Notes: generated from the sequence alone by a model not told the origin. DNA of 64,000 bases from Planococcus sp. PAMC 21323 (GCF_000785555.1 NZ_CP009129.1:1116001-1180000); one strand, 5' to 3'; shown: positions 39,644-48,616, numbered from the stretch's first letter. Numbers and translations: made by a program.

Positions 39644-39683
39644 CCCTATATCTCCCCGTTTAAAGGGAGATATAGGGTTTTTT
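39644..39683 (+). terminator. Terminator of gapB
   Basis: Thirteen-base perfect stem CCCTATATCTCCC/GGGAGATATAGGG with a T-rich tail. Confidence 0.95.
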
Positions 39684-39729
39684 CTTATGGTTTTTTTGAG
39701 AGAGATTGAGAATTAATAAGATATTATTA

Positions 39730-39758
39730 TTGCATTTACAATAAATACGTTTTATACT
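39730..39758 (+). promoter_or_regulatory. Sigma-A promoter of speD
   Basis: TTGCAT at 39730-39735 and TATACT at 39753-39758 with a 17-base spacer. It yields a leader of about 185 nucleotides before speD. Confidence 0.75.
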
Positions 39759-39763
39759 ATGAT

Positions 39764-39951
39764 TCGTAGTTGAAAAACGACTACCACTTCTGACTTTCCA
39801 TCAAAGCAACTAGGAATTAGGAGCGTAAGATTTTTTATTCACATGACTGCTTAAAGGGTTAGGATCTCTTTGGACTAACTTTCCCCCGTGGTAGTCAACT
39901 TTGAATATTTTGCGCAAAAACCAAAATGATATCAAAGGGGGAAAACGAACC
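39764..39951 (+). promoter_or_regulatory. Structured speD leader, candidate regulatory RNA
   Basis: GACTACCAC (39779-39787) pairs perfectly with GTGGTAGTC (39888-39896), enclosing about 100 nt that contain GTTAG/CTAAC. The 5' strand can alternatively fold with GTAGT (39766-39770). TTTCCCCC (39880-39887) is fully complementary to GGGGGAAA (39937-39944), which is the speD ribosome binding site. CTTTGA (39899-39904) pairs with TCAAAG (39932-39937). I do not recognise a known riboswitch class. Control by a ligand such as S-adenosylmethionine or a polyamine is a guess. Confidence 0.6.
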
Positions 39952-40335
39952 ATGGAAACAATGGGACGTCACGTAATTGCAGAACTTTGGCAGTGTGATT
40001 TTGACAAATTAAACGATATGGATTTTATCGAACAAACTTTTGTTGATGCAGCACTTAAATCTGGAGCTGAAGTAAGAGAGGTAGCTTTTCACAAATTTGC
40101 ACCACAAGGTGTTAGCGGAGTTGTGATTATCTCAGAATCTCACTTAACCATCCATAGCTTCCCAGAACATGGCTATGCGAGTGTAGATGTATACACTTGC
40201 GGCGATCTAGATCCGACTATTGCAGCGGAATATATCGCAGAAGCACTAGGTTCAACATCACGCGAGCTTGTAGAAATACCACGCGGTATGGGACCAGTAA
40301 GTGTTGAAAAATCCAAAGTTTCAGTAACTGTATAA
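39952..40335 (+). CDS. speD: S-adenosylmethionine decarboxylase proenzyme SpeD
   Basis: Supplies decarboxylated SAM for spermidine synthesis. 127 residues, the short bacterial type. Self-cleavage before Ser63 in [11 protein letters not shown] gives the pyruvoyl group; catalytic His is in [17 protein letters not shown]. The ATG at 39952 is preceded by AAAGGGGGAAA, a ribosome binding site that the leader can sequester. Single gene with its own promoter and terminator. Confidence 0.96.
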   Translation: METMGRHVIAELWQCDFDKLNDMDFIEQTFVDAALKSGAEVREVAFHKFAPQGVSGVVIISESHLTIHSFPEHGYASVDVYTCGDLDPTIAAEYIAEALGSTSRELVEIPRGMGPVSVEKSKVSVTV

Positions 40336-40357
40336 TCCATTTAACCAAAAACACGTA

Positions 40358-40386
40358 AGCAGAGGATAAAATCCTCTGCTTTTTCT
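40358..40386 (+). terminator. Terminator of speD
   Basis: AGCAGAGGAT/ATCCTCTGCT stem followed by TTTT. Confidence 0.9.
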
Positions 40387-40449
40387 ATTTTTCTAAGGAA
40401 TTTTTGTTATACTATATACACTAGATAGAGAAGTTAGGGAGATGTAGAA

Positions 40450-40926
40450 ATGAAATGTCCTGCTTGCCAACATAACGGCACACGCGTTGTCGATTCAAGG
40501 CCAATAGATGAAATGAAGTCAATCAGAAGAAGAAGAGAATGCGAAGCTTGCGGATACCGCTTTACCACTTTTGAAAAGGTGGAGGAGATGCCACTGATTG
40601 TCGTCAAAAAAGATGGCTCGCGTGAAGAGTTTAGCCGCGAAAAAGTTTTACGCGGATTAATTCGTGCGTGTGAAAAGCGGCCGGTATCTTTAGAAGAGCT
40701 GGAAGAAGTTGTCTTTACAATTGAAAAAGACCTTCGACGAGAAGGCAATCCAGAAGTAAAATCTGAAGAAGTTGGGGAATTGGTGATGAACCGATTAGCC
40801 ACTATTGATGAAGTAGCATATGTTCGCTTTGCATCGGTATATCGCCAGTTTAAAGATATTACTGTTTTTATCGATGAACTAAAGGATTTGCTAAACAAAG
40901 GTCCAGAAGGCAAGAAAATCGATTGA
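40450..40926 (+). CDS. nrdR: Transcriptional regulator NrdR
   Basis: Nucleotide-sensing repressor of ribonucleotide reductase genes. An N-terminal zinc ribbon (CPAC...[12 protein letters not shown], residues 3-36) is followed by an ATP-cone domain ([20 protein letters not shown]). 158 residues, slightly longer than usual at the C terminus. dnaB follows after 11 bases, giving nrdR-dnaB-dnaI as in Bacillus. AGGGAGATG lies before the start. Confidence 0.96.
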   Translation: MKCPACQHNGTRVVDSRPIDEMKSIRRRRECEACGYRFTTFEKVEEMPLIVVKKDGSREEFSREKVLRGLIRACEKRPVSLEELEEVVFTIEKDLRREGNPEVKSEEVGELVMNRLATIDEVAYVRFASVYRQFKDITVFIDELKDLLNKGPEGKKID

Positions 40927-40937
40927 GGTGGTAACTT

Positions 40938-42314
40938 ATGACTGCGTATTATAAAGAGTTGCAGCCTGCTGATCCATATCGTATTCGGTTGCCTTATCCA
41001 TTTTCAAATTACGATCGGCAACTTTTAACGCTATTGTATCAACCGATGATTGGTGCAGAGGCAATAGCGTTGTATTTAACTTTATGGGCCGAAGGCGAAG
41101 CATCCCGAGAAGAAACGACTCATTATACATTAATGAACACATTAGGAAATCCAATTGCAAAAATTTTCGATGCCAGAATTCAGCTAGAGGCTATCGGATT
41201 GTTGAAAACATATAGGAGTAATGAAGGCGATCGCTCTTTTATTTATGAGTTGTGCCCGCCGCTCGACCCAAAAACCTTTTTTATGGATCCTTTATTGTCG
41301 ATGTTTTTGTTTAGTAAAATTGGCGAGTCCTCCTATAGAAGAGTACGCAATCGCTTTTTGGTGTATACAGAAATTTCGGCAGATTATGAAGAAGTATCCC
41401 GTACTTTTACAGACATTTTTCAGCCAGTACATGCAAAAGCAGGCTATCCATCCGTCAAAAAAGATTTACAAGAACGCAAAAAAGGTAAGTATGAAGCGGA
41501 TTCGGAATTTGATTTCGATTTACTTAGACAAGGTTTATCTGAGCAATTAGTGCCTAAGAAAGTATTAACCGCAACGATAAAAGAATTTATAACAAAACTG
41601 TCTTATTTATATAGTTGGGGACCACTAGAAATGCAGAAGGTCATTTTATTAGCAATTGAAGACGATTATAAATTGACGGTAGAAGGTTTGAAAAAATCTG
41701 CTTCTGAGTATTATAAATTAACAGTATCTACGACAGCACCGCAACTTGTTCAAATGCATAAACCAGCAGAAAAGCAAGAAGGTGCAGTTGAAACACCAAA
41801 AACTAAACAAGACGAATTACTCGTTTATTTGGAAACTGCTCCACCGATTCAAGTATTACGTGATATTGCGAACGGCAGTGAACCTTTACCGGCGGATGTT
41901 GAACTGGCCAATCAATTGGTCATAACACATGGCATGAAGCCAGCAGTTGTCAATGTGCTCTTGCAATATGTATTGTTGCGCACTGATATGAAACTAACAA
42001 AAGCATATGTAGAGAAAATTGCTTCGCATTGGTTACGTAAGGGCGTGACAACGGCCAAGGAAGCGATGGAAATAGCCCGAGTCGAGCACACCCAGTACAT
42101 GAAGTGGAAATCAGAAGGTTCTCCTACAACTGTAGCGAAACCGTTTACTGGAAATGGAAATCGGAAACCGGTGCGCGAAGAAAAACTACCGGAATGGTTC
42201 CATAAAAAAGACGATGTACCTGTTGCTAAAACAGAGCCAAGAAACGAAAGTCTGGAAATAGAAAAACAAAAACTTCTTGCGAAACTTGCGCTGAAGAAAG
42301 GAAAAGGTGGTTAA
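40938..42314 (+). CDS. dnaB: Replication initiation and membrane attachment protein DnaB
   Basis: 458-residue Firmicutes-specific loader factor (not the helicase) that works with DnaD and DnaI to load the replicative helicase. Winged-helix-type N-terminal region, DDBH domains in the middle and at about residues 335-385 (YVEKIASHWLRKGVTTAKEA), and a basic, probably disordered C terminus. AGGTGG precedes the ATG; dnaI begins directly at the next base after the stop. Confidence 0.94.
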   Translation: MTAYYKELQPADPYRIRLPYPFSNYDRQLLTLLYQPMIGAEAIALYLTLWAEGEASREETTHYTLMNTLGNPIAKIFDARIQLEAIGLLKTYRSNEGDRSFIYELCPPLDPKTFFMDPLLSMFLFSKIGESSYRRVRNRFLVYTEISADYEEVSRTFTDIFQPVHAKAGYPSVKKDLQERKKGKYEADSEFDFDLLRQGLSEQLVPKKVLTATIKEFITKLSYLYSWGPLEMQKVILLAIEDDYKLTVEGLKKSASEYYKLTVSTTAPQLVQMHKPAEKQEGAVETPKTKQDELLVYLETAPPIQVLRDIANGSEPLPADVELANQLVITHGMKPAVVNVLLQYVLLRTDMKLTKAYVEKIASHWLRKGVTTAKEAMEIARVEHTQYMKWKSEGSPTTVAKPFTGNGNRKPVREEKLPEWFHKKDDVPVAKTEPRNESLEIEKQKLLAKLALKKGKGG

Positions 42315-43250
42315 ATGGAACCGATTCGCGAAACATTAAAACGTGTGGTCAATGCACCTGCTTTTTCTGAGCGCTATAGTGAAATGCGTAAAGAAGTATT
42401 GGCTCATCCTGGCGTCCAAAAATTTCTTGGAGATCATGCTGAAGAAATTGATGCCCCGACAATTGATCGAGGGCTCGGAAAATTGTATGAATATATCGAC
42501 CAATCCCATGACTGCAATAAATGCCCTAGCTTAGATGGCTGCATTAATCATTTAAAAGGCTTTGAACCAAATTTAGTGCTAGAACGTGGAACGATTGGGA
42601 TTTCTTATACAAAATGTCGATTGAAAGAATCAAATGACAATAAACGTCATGCTTCATCTTTGATCCATAGCATGTATATGCCAAAAGAAGTAATGCAAGC
42701 AACACTTGATGGCTTTGATTTAGATGACAGTCGTATGGAAGCATTTCGTGCAGTTGGTGATTTTCTAGACAAGGCAACAGGCCCTGACAATTTACCTGAA
42801 AAAGGATTATATCTTTTTGGCCAATTTGGTATTGGGAAATCGTATTTATTGAGCGCAGTCGCTAATGAGCTTGCTGAAATTAATGTCAAATCGGTACTTG
42901 TTTTTGTTCCGGAATTTATGCGTGAAATGAAACAAGCGATTGGCGATCAAACTTTGCAAGAAAAAGTGGATTACGTGAAGAAAGCAGATGTGTTAATGCT
43001 CGATGATATTGGGGCAGAAGCGATGTCGAGTTGGACGCGTGATGAAGTGCTCGGAACAATTCTTCATTACCGTATGTCGGAAAAGCTTCCGACGTTTATG
43101 TCGTCTAATTTTAGTTATTCTGAACTTGAATACCATTTAACGTATTCACAGCGTGGCGAAAAAGAGGATTTAAAAGCAGCGCGCATTATGGAACGTATTC
43201 GTGCGCTAACGACACCAGTAAAACTCGATGGACGTAACCGACGAAATTAA
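42315..43250 (+). CDS. dnaI: Primosomal protein DnaI (helicase loader)
   Basis: AAA+ ATPase that loads the replicative helicase. An N-terminal zinc-binding domain (CNKCPSLDGCINHLKGF) is followed by Walker A FGQFGIGKSYLL (about 177-188), Walker B VLMLDDIGAE and sensor SSNFSYSELE. 311 residues. AAGGTGG overlaps the end of dnaB. In B. subtilis ytxC lies between dnaI and thrS; here only the thrS T-box follows. Confidence 0.95.
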   Translation: MEPIRETLKRVVNAPAFSERYSEMRKEVLAHPGVQKFLGDHAEEIDAPTIDRGLGKLYEYIDQSHDCNKCPSLDGCINHLKGFEPNLVLERGTIGISYTKCRLKESNDNKRHASSLIHSMYMPKEVMQATLDGFDLDDSRMEAFRAVGDFLDKATGPDNLPEKGLYLFGQFGIGKSYLLSAVANELAEINVKSVLVFVPEFMREMKQAIGDQTLQEKVDYVKKADVLMLDDIGAEAMSSWTRDEVLGTILHYRMSEKLPTFMSSNFSYSELEYHLTYSQRGEKEDLKAARIMERIRALTTPVKLDGRNRRN

Positions 43251-43261
43251 CGGCAGAACTA

Positions 43262-43290
43262 TTGCCTTTTGGAACAATTCGGTTTATAGT
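43262..43290 (+). promoter_or_regulatory. Sigma-A promoter of thrS
   Basis: TTGCCT at 43262-43267 and TATAGT at 43285-43290 with a 17-base spacer, starting the T-box leader just after dnaI. Confidence 0.7.
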
Positions 43291-43297
43291 AGTAACA

Positions 43298-43567
43298 ATC
43301 GAACCAAGATTTTACATGCCTTGACAAGGACATGAGCGAACTTATACGACTTTCAGAGAGAGAAGCCTTGGCTGTGAGCTTCTTAAGTAACGTTTTTTCG
43401 CTTACCCCCTTTGAGCAGCAACTGTGAACAGTTTCTAACTAGCAGTTGACGGTACCGGCCCGTTAGCCGATGCAGAGCTTCTTTCAATATGGATCTTTCC
43501 ATATTGAAATGAAGAAGGGTGGAACCACGAGCTAAAGCTTCGTCCCTTTTGGGATGGGGCTTTTTTC
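43298..43567 (+). promoter_or_regulatory. T-box leader of thrS
   Basis: T-box sequence GAAGGGTGGAACCACGA at 43513-43529, then a terminator (AAAGCTTCGTCCC/GGGATGGGGCTTT, T run to 43566). Stem I shows AGAGAGAGAAGC/GCTTCT with a T-box-type distal loop. The specifier region CGCTTACCCC could present ACC (Thr), but this reading is weak. Uncharged tRNA-Thr should relieve termination. Confidence 0.88.
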
Positions 43568-43601
43568 TGTGGAAAAAAAGAAAAGAACGTTTTAACTGAA
43601 C

Positions 43602-43682
43602 AAAAGTGAACTTATATATGGAGCGAGCCAGCGGAGTCTCTTGCGAAATATGGGCAGCAGAATTCTTCTGTAGTTCACTTTT
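43602..43682 (+). repeat. Inverted-repeat element between T-box and thrS
   Basis: Perfect 11-base terminal arms AAAAGTGAACT (43602-43612) and AGTTCACTTTT (43672-43682) enclose 59 bases with a small CAGAA/TTCTG hairpin. It occupies the otherwise unexplained space after the T-box terminator. A further hairpin GTCTA/TAGAC follows near 43710-43732. It could be an additional leader structure or a miniature inserted element; no clear target duplication was seen. Confidence 0.5.
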
Positions 43683-43761
43683 ATTCAAGTTAATAAAGAA
43701 ACGTCTACCAGACCCTGTGGTTTAGACATTTCACTAGAGATAATCAAAAGGAGAGATTGGC

Positions 43762-45690
43762 ATGGCAGACATGATTCAACTAACATTCCCTGATGGAGCG
43801 GTAAAAGAATTTGAGCAAGGCGTAACAACTGAAGAGATTGCACAATCTATCAGCCCAGGACTGCGTAAAAAAGCATTGGCTGGTAAAGTAGGCGACAGTT
43901 TAGTCGATTTACGTACACCTTTGACTGAAGATGGGGAAATCGCCATCGTGACACCTGAATCAGATGAAGCATTGGAAATTTTGCGTCACAGCAGTGCGCA
44001 TGTATTAGCTCAAGCGATCAAACGCATGTACCCAGATGCCAAACTTGGTATTGGTCCAGTAATTGAACATGGTTTTTATTACGATATCGACACAGATACA
44101 GCGATCACTTCAGAAGACTTGCCATTGATTGAAAAAGAAATGAAGAAAATTGTTAATGAAAACGTTGAAATAATTCGCCATGACGTGACACGTGCAGAAG
44201 CACAAGAACGTTTTGCGGCAATCGAAGATCCTTACAAATTAGAGCTTCTTGAAGCGATTCCTGAAGGCGACCAAGTTTCGATTTACGAGCAAGGCGACTT
44301 TTTCGATCTTTGCCGTGGTGTTCACGTACCATCTACTGGTAAATTAAAAGAATTTAAATTACTAAGTGTAGCTGGTGCTTATTGGAGAGGGAACAGCGAC
44401 AACAAAATGCTTCAACGTATTTACGGTACTGCCTTTTTCAAAAAAGAAGACTTAAAAGCGCATCTTGAAATGCTTGAAGAAGCAAAAGAGCGCGACCACC
44501 GTAAAATCGGAAAAGAATTGAATTTATTCATGAACTCTCAAAAAGTAGGCCAAGGCTTGCCGATGTGGCTTCCTAAAGGTGCAACAATTCGCCGTATTAT
44601 CGAGCGTTATATTGTTGATAAAGAAGAACGTCTAGGCTACGATCACGTTTATACGCCGGTAATGGGTAGCGTGGAATTATATAAAACAAGCGGACATTGG
44701 GATCATTACCAAGATGATATGTTCCCTGTGATGAAAATGGACAATGAAGAATTGGTATTACGTCCAATGAACTGCCCACATCATATGATGATCTTTAAAC
44801 AAGGTATTCATTCGTACCGTCAAATGCCAGTTCGTATCGCGGAACTTGGTTTGATGCATCGTTATGAAATGTCCGGTGCATTATCAGGACTTCAGCGTGT
44901 TCGTGGAATGACGTTAAACGATGCGCATTTATTTGTTCGTCCAGACCAAATTAAAGAAGAGTTTAAACGTGTTGTGAATTTAATTGTTGAAGTTTACAAA
45001 GATTTTAATATTAATGATTATTCGTTCCGCTTGTCTTACCGCGACCCAGAAGACAAAGAAAAGTATTTTGATGACGACGCGATGTGGAACCGTGCACAAG
45101 CAATGTTAAAAGAAGCAATGGATGAATTGGATGTTGACTATATTGAAGTAGAAGGCGAAGCAGCATTTTACGGACCGAAAGTTGATGTTCAAGTGAAAAC
45201 GGCTCTTGGAAAAGAAGAAACATTGTCGACTGTTCAATTAGACTTTCTTCTACCAGAACGTTTTGAGTTATCGTATATTGGCGAAGATGGCAAGCAACAC
45301 CGTCCAGTCGTTATTCACCGCGGTGTCGTTTCCACAATGGAGCGTTTTGTCGCGTTCTTGATCGAAGAATATAAAGGGGCATTCCCGACATGGCTTGCAC
45401 CTGTTCAAGTTGAGCTGATCCCCGTATCGCTAGATGTGCATAGTGCGTATACAAAAGAACTTCAAGAAAAACTACAGTCTCACAAAATTCGCGTAGACAT
45501 TGATGAGCGTGATGAAAAACTGGGCTATAAGATTCGCGAAGCGCAAATGCAAAAAGTACCGTACATGCTAGTTATCGGTGACAAAGAGGTAGAAGACGGT
45601 TCTGTAAATGTTCGTAAATACGGCGAACAGAAATCAGAAAGTATGCCGTTTGAAGACTTTGTAAAACTGGTTCAAAGCGAACTTCGTTAA
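43762..45690 (+). CDS. thrS: Threonyl-tRNA synthetase
   Basis: 642-residue class II synthetase with an N-terminal TGS domain (1-63), an editing domain (zinc-like motif [19 protein letters not shown]), the catalytic core ([46 protein letters not shown]) and an anticodon-binding domain (about 540-640). AAGGAGAG lies before the ATG. Expression is governed by the T-box leader upstream. Confidence 0.97.
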   Translation: MADMIQLTFPDGAVKEFEQGVTTEEIAQSISPGLRKKALAGKVGDSLVDLRTPLTEDGEIAIVTPESDEALEILRHSSAHVLAQAIKRMYPDAKLGIGPVIEHGFYYDIDTDTAITSEDLPLIEKEMKKIVNENVEIIRHDVTRAEAQERFAAIEDPYKLELLEAIPEGDQVSIYEQGDFFDLCRGVHVPSTGKLKEFKLLSVAGAYWRGNSDNKMLQRIYGTAFFKKEDLKAHLEMLEEAKERDHRKIGKELNLFMNSQKVGQGLPMWLPKGATIRRIIERYIVDKEERLGYDHVYTPVMGSVELYKTSGHWDHYQDDMFPVMKMDNEELVLRPMNCPHHMMIFKQGIHSYRQMPVRIAELGLMHRYEMSGALSGLQRVRGMTLNDAHLFVRPDQIKEEFKRVVNLIVEVYKDFNINDYSFRLSYRDPEDKEKYFDDDAMWNRAQAMLKEAMDELDVDYIEVEGEAAFYGPKVDVQVKTALGKEETLSTVQLDFLLPERFELSYIGEDGKQHRPVVIHRGVVSTMERFVAFLIEEYKGAFPTWLAPVQVELIPVSLDVHSAYTKELQEKLQSHKIRVDIDERDEKLGYKIREAQMQKVPYMLVIGDKEVEDGSVNVRKYGEQKSESMPFEDFVKLVQSELR

Positions 45691-45695
45691 TCAGC

Positions 45696-45724
45696 TTGAC
45701 AGTGTTTGTTACACATGATATTAT
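45696..45724 (+). promoter_or_regulatory. Sigma-A promoter of infC-rpmI-rplT
   Basis: TTGACA at 45696-45701 and TATTAT at 45719-45724 with a 17-base spacer, directly after thrS. Confidence 0.82.
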
Positions 45725-45730
45725 GAATAA

Positions 45731-45880
45731 GGTTATAGAATACTTATATGTGCAAGCAGGAGCACCCGCTTCTCACCTGATCGACCGATTGTTGGCAGGT
45801 ATACACGATTGACTTTTACACGCAGAAAGACGCGTGTTGTCATATTTGCGGGTGAACCTCTCTGGTTCACCCGCTTTTGT
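45731..45880 (+). promoter_or_regulatory. L20-type leader of infC operon
   Basis: A leader of about 150 nt ending in a strong terminator (GCGGGTGAACC/GGTTCACCCGC then TTTTG, 45848-45878), upstream of infC-rpmI-rplT. Position and layout match the leader through which ribosomal protein L20 promotes premature termination in Bacillus. The L20-binding fold was not verified beyond local hairpins. Confidence 0.75.
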
Positions 45881-45959
45881 TTTGATCGGAACCCTGTAAA
45901 CCGGTTCGGCCGGTTCACACATTTAAGCTATTCGCGACACTATCCGGAGGTGGATTACT

Positions 45960-46478
45960 ATTAGCAAAGACATTAATGTAAATGACGGTATTCGTGCACG
46001 TGAGTTGCGAGTTATTGATCAAAACGGTGAACAACTTGGCATCAAAACACGTATCGAAGCACTTGAAATTGCAGCTCGTGTCAACTTGGATCTTGTTCTT
46101 GTGGCTCCTCAAGCTAAGCCGCCGGTTGCTCGAATCATGGACCATGGTAAATTCAAGTTTGAGCAGCAGAAGAAAGATCGTGAAATCCGTAAAAATCAGA
46201 AAGTGATTATCGTTAAAGAAGTACGCTTAAGCCCTTCAATTGACGATCACGATTTCAACACGAAACTTCGCAATGCGATCAAGTTCCTTGAAAAAGGCGA
46301 CAAAGTGAAAGCTTCTATTCGTTTTAAAGGCCGTGCGATTACGCACAAAGAAATTGGACAACGTGTACTTGAACGTTTCGCAGAAGCGTGCAAAGAAGTT
46401 GCAACAGTTGAGCAGCGCCCGAAAATGGATGGTCGCAGCATGTTCTTGATGCTTGCACCAGTTAACGAAAAAGAATAA
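45960..46478 (+). CDS. infC: Translation initiation factor IF-3, ATT start
   Basis: 172-residue IF-3, which blocks premature subunit joining and proofreads initiator tRNA selection. The protein begins at the rare codon ATT (ATTAGCAAAGACATTAATG, giving [19 protein letters not shown]), 9 bases after GGAGG at 45947-45951. The first ATG/TTG in frame would cut off conserved N-terminal residues. An atypical start is a known infC trait, allowing IF-3 to limit its own translation. First gene of infC-rpmI-rplT. Confidence 0.95.
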   Translation: MSKDINVNDGIRARELRVIDQNGEQLGIKTRIEALEIAARVNLDLVLVAPQAKPPVARIMDHGKFKFEQQKKDREIRKNQKVIIVKEVRLSPSIDDHDFNTKLRNAIKFLEKGDKVKASIRFKGRAITHKEIGQRVLERFAEACKEVATVEQRPKMDGRSMFLMLAPVNEKE

Positions 46479-46505
46479 GAGATCATTGTTTAGGAGGAAT
46501 TCGAA

Positions 46506-46706
46506 ATGCCGAAAATGAAAAGCCATAGCGGTGCATCAAAACGTTTCAAAAAAACGGGTACTGGTAAAGTAAGACGCCACAGCTCACACACTAGCCACTT
46601 ATTCGCAAACAAATCTACAAAGCAAAAGCGTAAACTTCGTAAAGGGAAACTTGTTTCTTCAGGCGACTTGAAACGCATCAAATCATTAATCTATAACATG
46701 AAATAA
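46506..46706 (+). CDS. rpmI: 50S ribosomal protein L35
   Basis: 66 residues, highly basic ([20 protein letters not shown], then [20 protein letters not shown]). AGGAGG precedes the ATG. Second gene of the infC operon; normal length. Confidence 0.97.
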   Translation: MPKMKSHSGASKRFKKTGTGKVRRHSSHTSHLFANKSTKQKRKLRKGKLVSSGDLKRIKSLIYNMK

Positions 46707-46755
46707 ACCGTAACAAAAAATCGAATTTTTTATATTCAGCAGGAGGTAATGTGAT

Positions 46756-47115
46756 ATGCCACGCGTAAAAGGTGGAACAGTGACGCGTCAGCGTCGTAAA
46801 AAGGTCATTAAATTAGCAAAAGGTTATTATGGTGCAAAGCACATCCTTTTCAAAGTAGCAAACCAACAGGTAATGAAGTCAGGTAACTATGCTTACCGTG
46901 ACCGTCGTAACAAAAAACGTGATTTCCGTAGACTTTGGATCACACGTATCAACGCAGCAGCTCGTATGAACGAAATTTCATACAGCCGCCTTATGCACGG
47001 ATTAAAAGTTGCTGGTATCGACATCAACCGTAAAATGCTAGCTGAAATCGCTGTATCTGATGCAGCTGCATTCACAGCATTGGTTGACCAAGCGAAAAAA
47101 GCAGTAACTAAGTAA
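46756..47115 (+). CDS. rplT: 50S ribosomal protein L20
   Basis: 119 residues ([20 protein letters not shown], then [20 protein letters not shown]), required for early 50S assembly and able to repress its own operon through the leader. AGGAGGTAATGTG precedes the ATG. A structured repeat begins exactly at its stop codon. Confidence 0.97.
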   Translation: MPRVKGGTVTRQRRKKVIKLAKGYYGAKHILFKVANQQVMKSGNYAYRDRRNKKRDFRRLWITRINAAARMNEISYSRLMHGLKVAGIDINRKMLAEIAVSDAAAFTALVDQAKKAVTK

Positions 47116-47231
47116 TAAAAGCGAAAGTGCCTGTTCAGACCCGACAGGCTTAAGACGGACCACCGAAGCGGCGCTTTTTGCCGCACAGGTGGGTTGACTT
47201 AAGTCCCGAGGGTCTAGGCATTGCAGCTAGA
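47113..47231. repeat. Long-hairpin repeat element, full copy
   Basis: Begins at the rplT stop. Five complementary blocks nest in order: AGTGCCT/AGGCATT, AGACCC/GGGTCT, CTTAAG/CTTAAG, CCACC/GGTGG and GCGGC/GCCGC (apex near 47175). The first 25 bases recur exactly at 47232. It resembles the short structured dispersed repeats of Bacillales, but family membership cannot be shown from one window. Confidence 0.75.
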
Positions 47232-47312
47232 TAATAAAAGCGAAAGTGCCTGTTCATCGCAGTCCATAGACATCACACAACTAGAAAGCTGCAATGCATA
47301 GGCATTTAACGC
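47232..47312. repeat. Long-hairpin repeat element, shortened copy
   Basis: Starts with the same 25 bases as the copy at 47113. It keeps the outer AGTGCCT/AGGCATT pairing (47245-47251, 47300-47306) and GCAG/CTGC but lacks the GC-rich centre, suggesting an internally deleted copy. Confidence 0.65.
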
Positions 47313-47320
47313 TACAATAA

Positions 47321-47353
47321 AAAAGACTGACGATTTTTCGTCAGTCTTTTCTT
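47321..47353 (+). terminator. Terminator of the infC-rpmI-rplT operon
   Basis: AAAAGACTGACGA/TCGTCAGTCTTTT perfect stem with TTTT loop, just upstream of ysdA. Confidence 0.92.
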
Positions 47354-47368
47354 ATGGGGGAAAATCCA

Positions 47369-47641
47369 ATGTTTTTGATTATCTTTGTATATATGGCAAT
47401 CTTGACAGTCATGGCTTTTGTTATGATGAAAATCGATAAACACCAAGCGCAAAACCGTGGTCAACGAATCCCTGAGAAAAACTTATGGACAGTCGCCATA
47501 TTCGGTGGCGGAATTGGTGCGTATCTTGGCATGATGGCATTTCGTCATAAAACAAAACACACCAATTTTCGCATCGGATTTTTAGTATTAGCTCTACTCG
47601 ATGGTGCATTTTTAATTTGGAGTTATCAAAACTTCTTATAA
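47369..47641 (+). CDS. ysdA: DUF1294 membrane protein YsdA
   Basis: 90-residue membrane protein with helices at about 2-20, 37-55 and 70-88, and the DUF1294 pattern (MAFVMMKIDKHQAQNRGQRI, GGGIGAYLGMMAFRHKTKH). Location after rplT is as in B. subtilis. The ATG at 47369 has GGGGGAA ahead of it; an upstream ATG at 47354 lacks a site. The function is unknown. Confidence 0.9.
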   Translation: MFLIIFVYMAILTVMAFVMMKIDKHQAQNRGQRIPEKNLWTVAIFGGGIGAYLGMMAFRHKTKHTNFRIGFLVLALLDGAFLIWSYQNFL

Positions 47642-47650
47642 ATTAAGGAA

Positions 47651-48037
47651 TTATTCTTCTTGTTTCATCAGGCGTTCAATGGGATTTTTCCAGCTGATAT
47701 GAGCTTCTGGATAATTCATCAAAATTTCTTTTTCAAGAAAGCGGAAATCTTCTTTTGTAAAGCCTTGCAATTGATCAGGATCTGCAACCCATACAAAAAT
47801 CGAAACGACTTCAAAAGATTGTTCAGTCGTACCAAGGTATTTCTCACCTTCAAACAACACGCCGCGAAGTGAGATGAAAAAGTTTTTCTGAACATTTTTC
47901 ACATCGTCTAAAAAATAATAATTTCCTGCTTCAAGAGCGGCATCCAATTTCCTTTTCGGATCCACGATATAACGGATCAATCGATAAAATAAATAAATGA
48001 TTAATGCCAATACAATGAGGCGTATAAGAAAAGCCAT
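47651..48037 (-). CDS. ysdB: YsdB-like protein (SigW-pathway family)
   Basis: 128-residue protein with one N-terminal membrane helix (FLIRLIVLALIIYLFYRLI) and a soluble domain (DDVKNVQKNFFISLRGVLFE, then GEKYLGTTEQSFEVVSIFVW). In B. subtilis YsdB is part of the sigma-W stress regulon. Here it is convergent with ysdA, with an AGGAGG before the ATG; no sigma-W promoter was identified by eye. Confidence 0.88.
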   Translation of the reverse strand: MAFLIRLIVLALIIYLFYRLIRYIVDPKRKLDAALEAGNYYFLDDVKNVQKNFFISLRGVLFEGEKYLGTTEQSFEVVSIFVWVADPDQLQGFTKEDFRFLEKEILMNYPEAHISWKNPIERLMKQEE

Positions 48038-48130
48038 TTGAATTACCTCCTGTCTACATATTTCTATAGTTAGTATACGAGTTGAAAGTCGTTAAGTTTC
48101 ACGATTTAATAGAATAAAGGGGAGATTTGT

Positions 48131-48616
48131 ATGAAATTACAAGAATTGTTCAAAATGCAGGAAGAACTCGATCGTTTTATTCAATCAAATCAGAATATCA
48201 ATGAAGATGTATTTCGCAAGAAAGGTTTAGCTTTATTAGTAGAGCTAGCAGAACTGGCAAATGAAACACGCTGCTTTAAATTTTGGAGCACTAAAGGCGC
48301 GTCAGAACGATCTGTCATACTAGAAGAGTATGTGGATTCTATCCATTTCTTATTGTCGCTCGGCATTGAAAAAAACTTGGACACGTTGGAAAATTGGCCA
48401 GACCCAATAGCAGAAAAAGAGCTTACGGAATTATTTCTCCGCACGCAAAAAGCCATTCAAGAATTTCTTGAAAATTACTCAATGTCTAATTACATGGAAG
48501 TATGGAGTTGTTACGGCGGATTAGCACGTGCGCTTGAATTTAATTATGAAGAAGTGCTTGATGCGTATATTCAAAAAAACAAAACCAATTACAATCGTCA
48601 ACATGATGGGTACTAA
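48131..48616 (+). CDS. Dimeric all-alpha dUTP diphosphatase
   Basis: 161 residues, entirely helical. Metal-binding acidic residues lie in LLVELAELANETRCFKFWS and LEEYVDSIHFLLSLGIE, the pattern of dimeric dUTPase-like NTP pyrophosphohydrolases. It probably hydrolyses dUTP to prevent uracil incorporation. GGGGAG precedes the ATG. It stands alone before ysdC. Confidence 0.9.
   Translation: MKLQELFKMQEELDRFIQSNQNINEDVFRKKGLALLVELAELANETRCFKFWSTKGASERSVILEEYVDSIHFLLSLGIEKNLDTLENWPDPIAEKELTELFLRTQKAIQEFLENYSMSNYMEVWSCYGGLARALEFNYEEVLDAYIQKNKTNYNRQHDGY

Noticed and set aside
40434..40913. 159-residue open frame opposite nrdR
   Set aside because: It is a shadow of a strongly conserved gene, Ser/Thr-rich with no recognisable domain and no ribosome binding site.
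43568..43761. Second tandem T-box before thrS
   Set aside because: No second GGTGG-A-C-G core or second stem I signature is present; only inverted repeats are seen.
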